Source of the DNA: Bordetella parapertussis
GTDB lineage: Bacteria; Pseudomonadota; Gammaproteobacteria; Burkholderiales; Burkholderiaceae_C
Assembly (NCBI GenBank): GCA_945873925.1
Contig: CAMCES010000010.1
Location: 1-48,284 of the forward strand
DNA: 48,284 bases
Direction: 5' to 3'
Under the pieces are notes generated by a model. The model saw only the letters and a program-made list of their open reading frames with translations. It searched no databases and was not told where the DNA came from. The translations under genes were made by a program, and so were the position numbers. Positions 46,626 through 48,284 of this stretch are shown piece after piece (position 1 is the first letter of the stretch; the number at the start of each line of letters is the position of its first letter).

Positions 46626-47545
46626 GACAAGTAGCTGCCTGTCAAGATCCGCACCTCACCCCCAGTAGCCAATTTGAAGCGGGCAACACCCGCGCTGCGA
46701 GCGGTGTTGATGCCCCCCAAGTCCAGCATGCGGACACCGCGTTCGCGCAGTTCCTCGATACCCTTCCACATGATCAGGTGATGGGCATGAAGGTCCCGCC
46801 CTGCCTCCGAGGTCCAACCGACTTGGTATGTGGCGGCTTCACCATGGATCAAAAAAAGCATGGCAGCCAAGCGGTCGCGGCCCAGATCAGCGCGCACCAA
46901 CAAGACACTTTTGGCAGGTTGTTTGCGAGACTCGATGTAGTGTTGAAACCAAACCGGTGGCATGCCCTCCAAGCCTCGGTCTTCGCGTTGTTTCATTTCA
47001 GCATCCAACAACCAGCGGTACTGACCAGGGTTGGTGCCCATGCGGTGGATGGTCAGCTTGGACTTTTCTGCGCTGACCAAAGGTTGCCGCCAGCGTTTGT
47101 CCAAGTTGGCGCGCAATGTGTCCATGGCTTGGCTGATATCGAGCATGACCGTGGCCGCACCCGACATGACCCGGCGGATCGATGGCAGGCCGTGGTCAGT
47201 GCCTTGCAACTCGTCAGGCGTGACCATCATGAAGCGCAAGCCCCGCACCGGCATGCTTTGGCGAATGGCCCGGTAGGCCTGGGCTTTGTCCGCGCCAGAG
47301 AGTGGTTGCTGCCAAATCGGACCGCGGGTGCACACGGCCAGCGAAGCGAGCTTGCCAAAGCGACGCATGATGAACTGCGCCATCGCCACCGGCACGCCAT
47401 CGGCATGCACCCGGGCGCGCAAGACCATCGCACCCAAACTGACCGCGGTCGAGCCATAGGCCCAGTCTTGCTGCAAAGCGGCGGCGGCCTGAGCGTGGTC
47501 ACGGTCCCAATCGCTCAGCTCATGGCCGTCCCACTGCACTTTCAT
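46622..47545 (-). CDS. FemAB-like acyltransferase (GNAT fold)
   Basis: The 307-residue product matches the FemX/FemAB or lipid II aminoacyltransferase-like group. It has SRKQPAKSVLLVRADLGRDRLAAMLFLIHGEAATYQVGWTSEAGRDLHAHHLIMWKGIEELRERGVRMLDLGGINTARSAGVARFKLATGGEVRILTGSYL, whose hallmarks are the Y-vGwts, H-LiW-gie-l-e-G and DLGGi---aG-a-FK patterns. The substrate is unknown; peptidoglycan or exopolysaccharide-linked amino groups are possible. It overlaps ccmA by four bases, so it is the first gene of the ccm transcript, an unexpected partner. The ribosome site is weak. Confidence 0.8.
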   Translation of the reverse strand: MKVQWDGHELSDWDRDHAQAAAALQQDWAYGSTAVSLGAMVLRARVHADGVPVAMAQFIMRRFGKLASLAVCTRGPIWQQPLSGADKAQAYRAIRQSMPVRGLRFMMVTPDELQGTDHGLPSIRRVMSGAATVMLDISQAMDTLRANLDKRWRQPLVSAEKSKLTIHRMGTNPGQYRWLLDAEMKQREDRGLEGMPPVWFQHYIESRKQPAKSVLLVRADLGRDRLAAMLFLIHGEAATYQVGWTSEAGRDLHAHHLIMWKGIEELRERGVRMLDLGGINTARSAGVARFKLATGGEVRILTGSYLS

Positions 47546-47577
47546 CGGCCAGCGCCCCAGTTGGTTAGGATGCGGTC

Positions 47578-47775
47578 ATGTGGAAGAGATTTTTCAAGCG
47601 CACCCAAGTGGAAACCATCATGGGCCACCGCATCCCCGAGCCGCGCTACACCTGGCAGGCGGCTTGGTGGGCGTTGGTATACCTGGGCTTGCCCATACTG
47701 CTGCTGGGCACCCTGATCGATGTCCTGATACAGCTCACCACCGGGGTATGTACCGGTTTGTGGTGTTTTTTCTGA
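47578..47775 (+). CDS. Small membrane protein (65 aa), function unknown
   Basis: The 65-residue product has a basic start (KRFFKRTQVETIMGHRIPEPRYTWQ) and one hydrophobic segment (about 28-53, AWWALVYLGLPILLLGTLIDVLIQL), ending GLWCFF. RBS AGGA lies eight bases before the ATG. It is divergent from the FemAB-like gene with 32 bases between the starts, and precedes an ABC transporter gene by about 100 bases. I recognise no family. The hydrophobic segment and ribosome site favour a real gene, but it could be spurious. Confidence 0.55.
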   Translation: MWKRFFKRTQVETIMGHRIPEPRYTWQAAWWALVYLGLPILLLGTLIDVLIQLTTGVCTGLWCFF

Positions 47776-47876
47776 AGCGTTGCCATTCATGGATGGGGCA
47801 TCTTAGCGGGTGAGCCTGGAGTCTGGCGGGTGCAGTTGTGAACCTACACTGGACGCCCTTGAACCCATAACCCCTC

Positions 47877-48284
47877 ATGACCACCCCCGCATCCCCTTCC
47901 CCCCAATCCCTCTCCGGCCTGCTCCCCTTTGTCAAACCCTACCAAGGCCGCATTGCCCTGGCCGGTTTGTTCTTGCTGTTGGCGGCGGGCACCACGCTGG
48001 CGTTTCCGTGGGCACTGCGCCTCTTGATTGACCAGGGCCTGAGCGGCCCAGACAGCGGCGCCAAGTTGGCGGGTCAGTTTGGCCAATTGTTTTTGGTGGC
48101 AGCGGCCTTGGCGGTGTTTTCATCGCTGCGTTTTTACATGGTCACGTGGCTGGGCGAGCGGATCACCGCCGATGTGCGCAATGCGGTCTATGGCCATGTG
48201 CTGCAACAAAGCCCTGCCTTTTTTGAGACCACGCAGACCGGCGAGGTGTTGTCGCGCTTGTCGAACGACACCACCCTGGTGCAA
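47877..48284 (+). CDS. MsbA-like ABC transporter, N-terminal part (cut by window edge)
   Basis: The first 136 codons are visible. They encode an ABC exporter membrane domain: VKPYQGRIALAGLFLLLAAGTTLAFPWALRLLIDQGL, a second helix (LFLVAAALAVFSSLRFYMVTWLGERITADVRNAVYGHVLQQSPAFFE) and TGEVLSRLSNDTTLVQ. These intracellular-loop motifs are typical of fused subfamily B exporters such as MsbA. The ATPase domain lies beyond the right edge. The substrate cannot be told; lipid or drug export is usual. The ATG at 47877 follows a Pro/Ser-rich cytoplasmic start. Confidence 0.88.
   Translation, partial: MTTPASPSPQSLSGLLPFVKPYQGRIALAGLFLLLAAGTTLAFPWALRLLIDQGLSGPDSGAKLAGQFGQLFLVAAALAVFSSLRFYMVTWLGERITADVRNAVYGHVLQQSPAFFETTQTGEVLSRLSNDTTLVQ

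Noticed and set aside
1..48284. CRISPR arrays, tRNA or rRNA genes, insertion sequences, phage genes
   Set aside because: No array-like spaced repeats, tRNA cloverleaf, rRNA sequence, transposase or integrase reading frame was seen. The only tandem repeat is the 18-base coding triplet at 30154-30207.

Overview
The window is a flagellar gene island followed by a cytochrome c maturation operon. It most likely comes from a betaproteobacterium of the order Burkholderiales, plausibly a Comamonadaceae-like freshwater organism. This placement rests on the gene families, the moderate-to-high GC and the gene order; no rRNA or other taxonomic marker is present. FlhF, a FleN/FlhG-type ATPase and a FleQ-like sigma54 activator suggest a polar flagellum run by a FleQ-type cascade rather than by FlhDC.

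Layout: (1) 1-5466 holds the filament genes: the start of a canonical flagellin (cut by the window edge), flaG, a second, atypical 706-aa flagellin on the opposite strand, a 72-aa orphan gene and fliD. (2) 5472-19239 (minus strand) is one run flgB-C-D-E-F-G-H-I-J-K-L. (3) 19421-22348 holds a LysM/SLT-like lytic enzyme, then flgA, flgM and flgN. (4) 22359-26124 (minus) is an accessory operon: FlgP-like lipoprotein, FlgT-like protein, a LysM/FimV-like periplasmic protein, a second FliK-like protein and FhlB. (5) 26299-27429 encodes the FleQ-like regulator without a receiver domain. (6) 27442-35863 (minus) reads flhA-flhF-fleN-fliA-(unknown membrane gene)-fliS-motA-motB. (7) 36079-39647 (plus) is fliK-fliL-fliM-fliN, which stops without fliOPQR. 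(8) 39648-47545 (minus) holds a FemAB-like acyltransferase gene and ccmABCDEFGHI. (9) 47578-48284 holds a small membrane protein gene and the start of an MsbA-like ABC transporter.

Promoters can be read directly. Sites matching the sigma54 consensus (TGGCAC-N5-TTGCW) precede flgB, flgA and flhA. Sites of the sigma28 type (TCAAG/TAAAG, then an 11-base spacer, then a CCGAT-like -10) precede fliC, flaG (two in tandem), fliD, flgM, fliS and flgP. This gives a readable hierarchy: FleQ-like activator plus sigma54 for the basal body, hook, export gate and fliA; then FliA (restrained by FlgM) for filament, cap, chaperone and accessory ring.

The most unusual point is that four proteins exposed outside the cell are strongly enlarged: hook FlgE 1396 aa, HAP1 FlgK 1021 aa, flagellin 706 aa and cap FliD 692 aa. 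FlgE, flagellin and FliD carry internal domain repeats. The rod proteins FlgF and FlgG and the junction protein FlgL keep normal sizes. An orphan sigma28-type promoter followed by a hairpin and a short T run between flgB and the lytic enzyme gene may produce a FliA-dependent small RNA.
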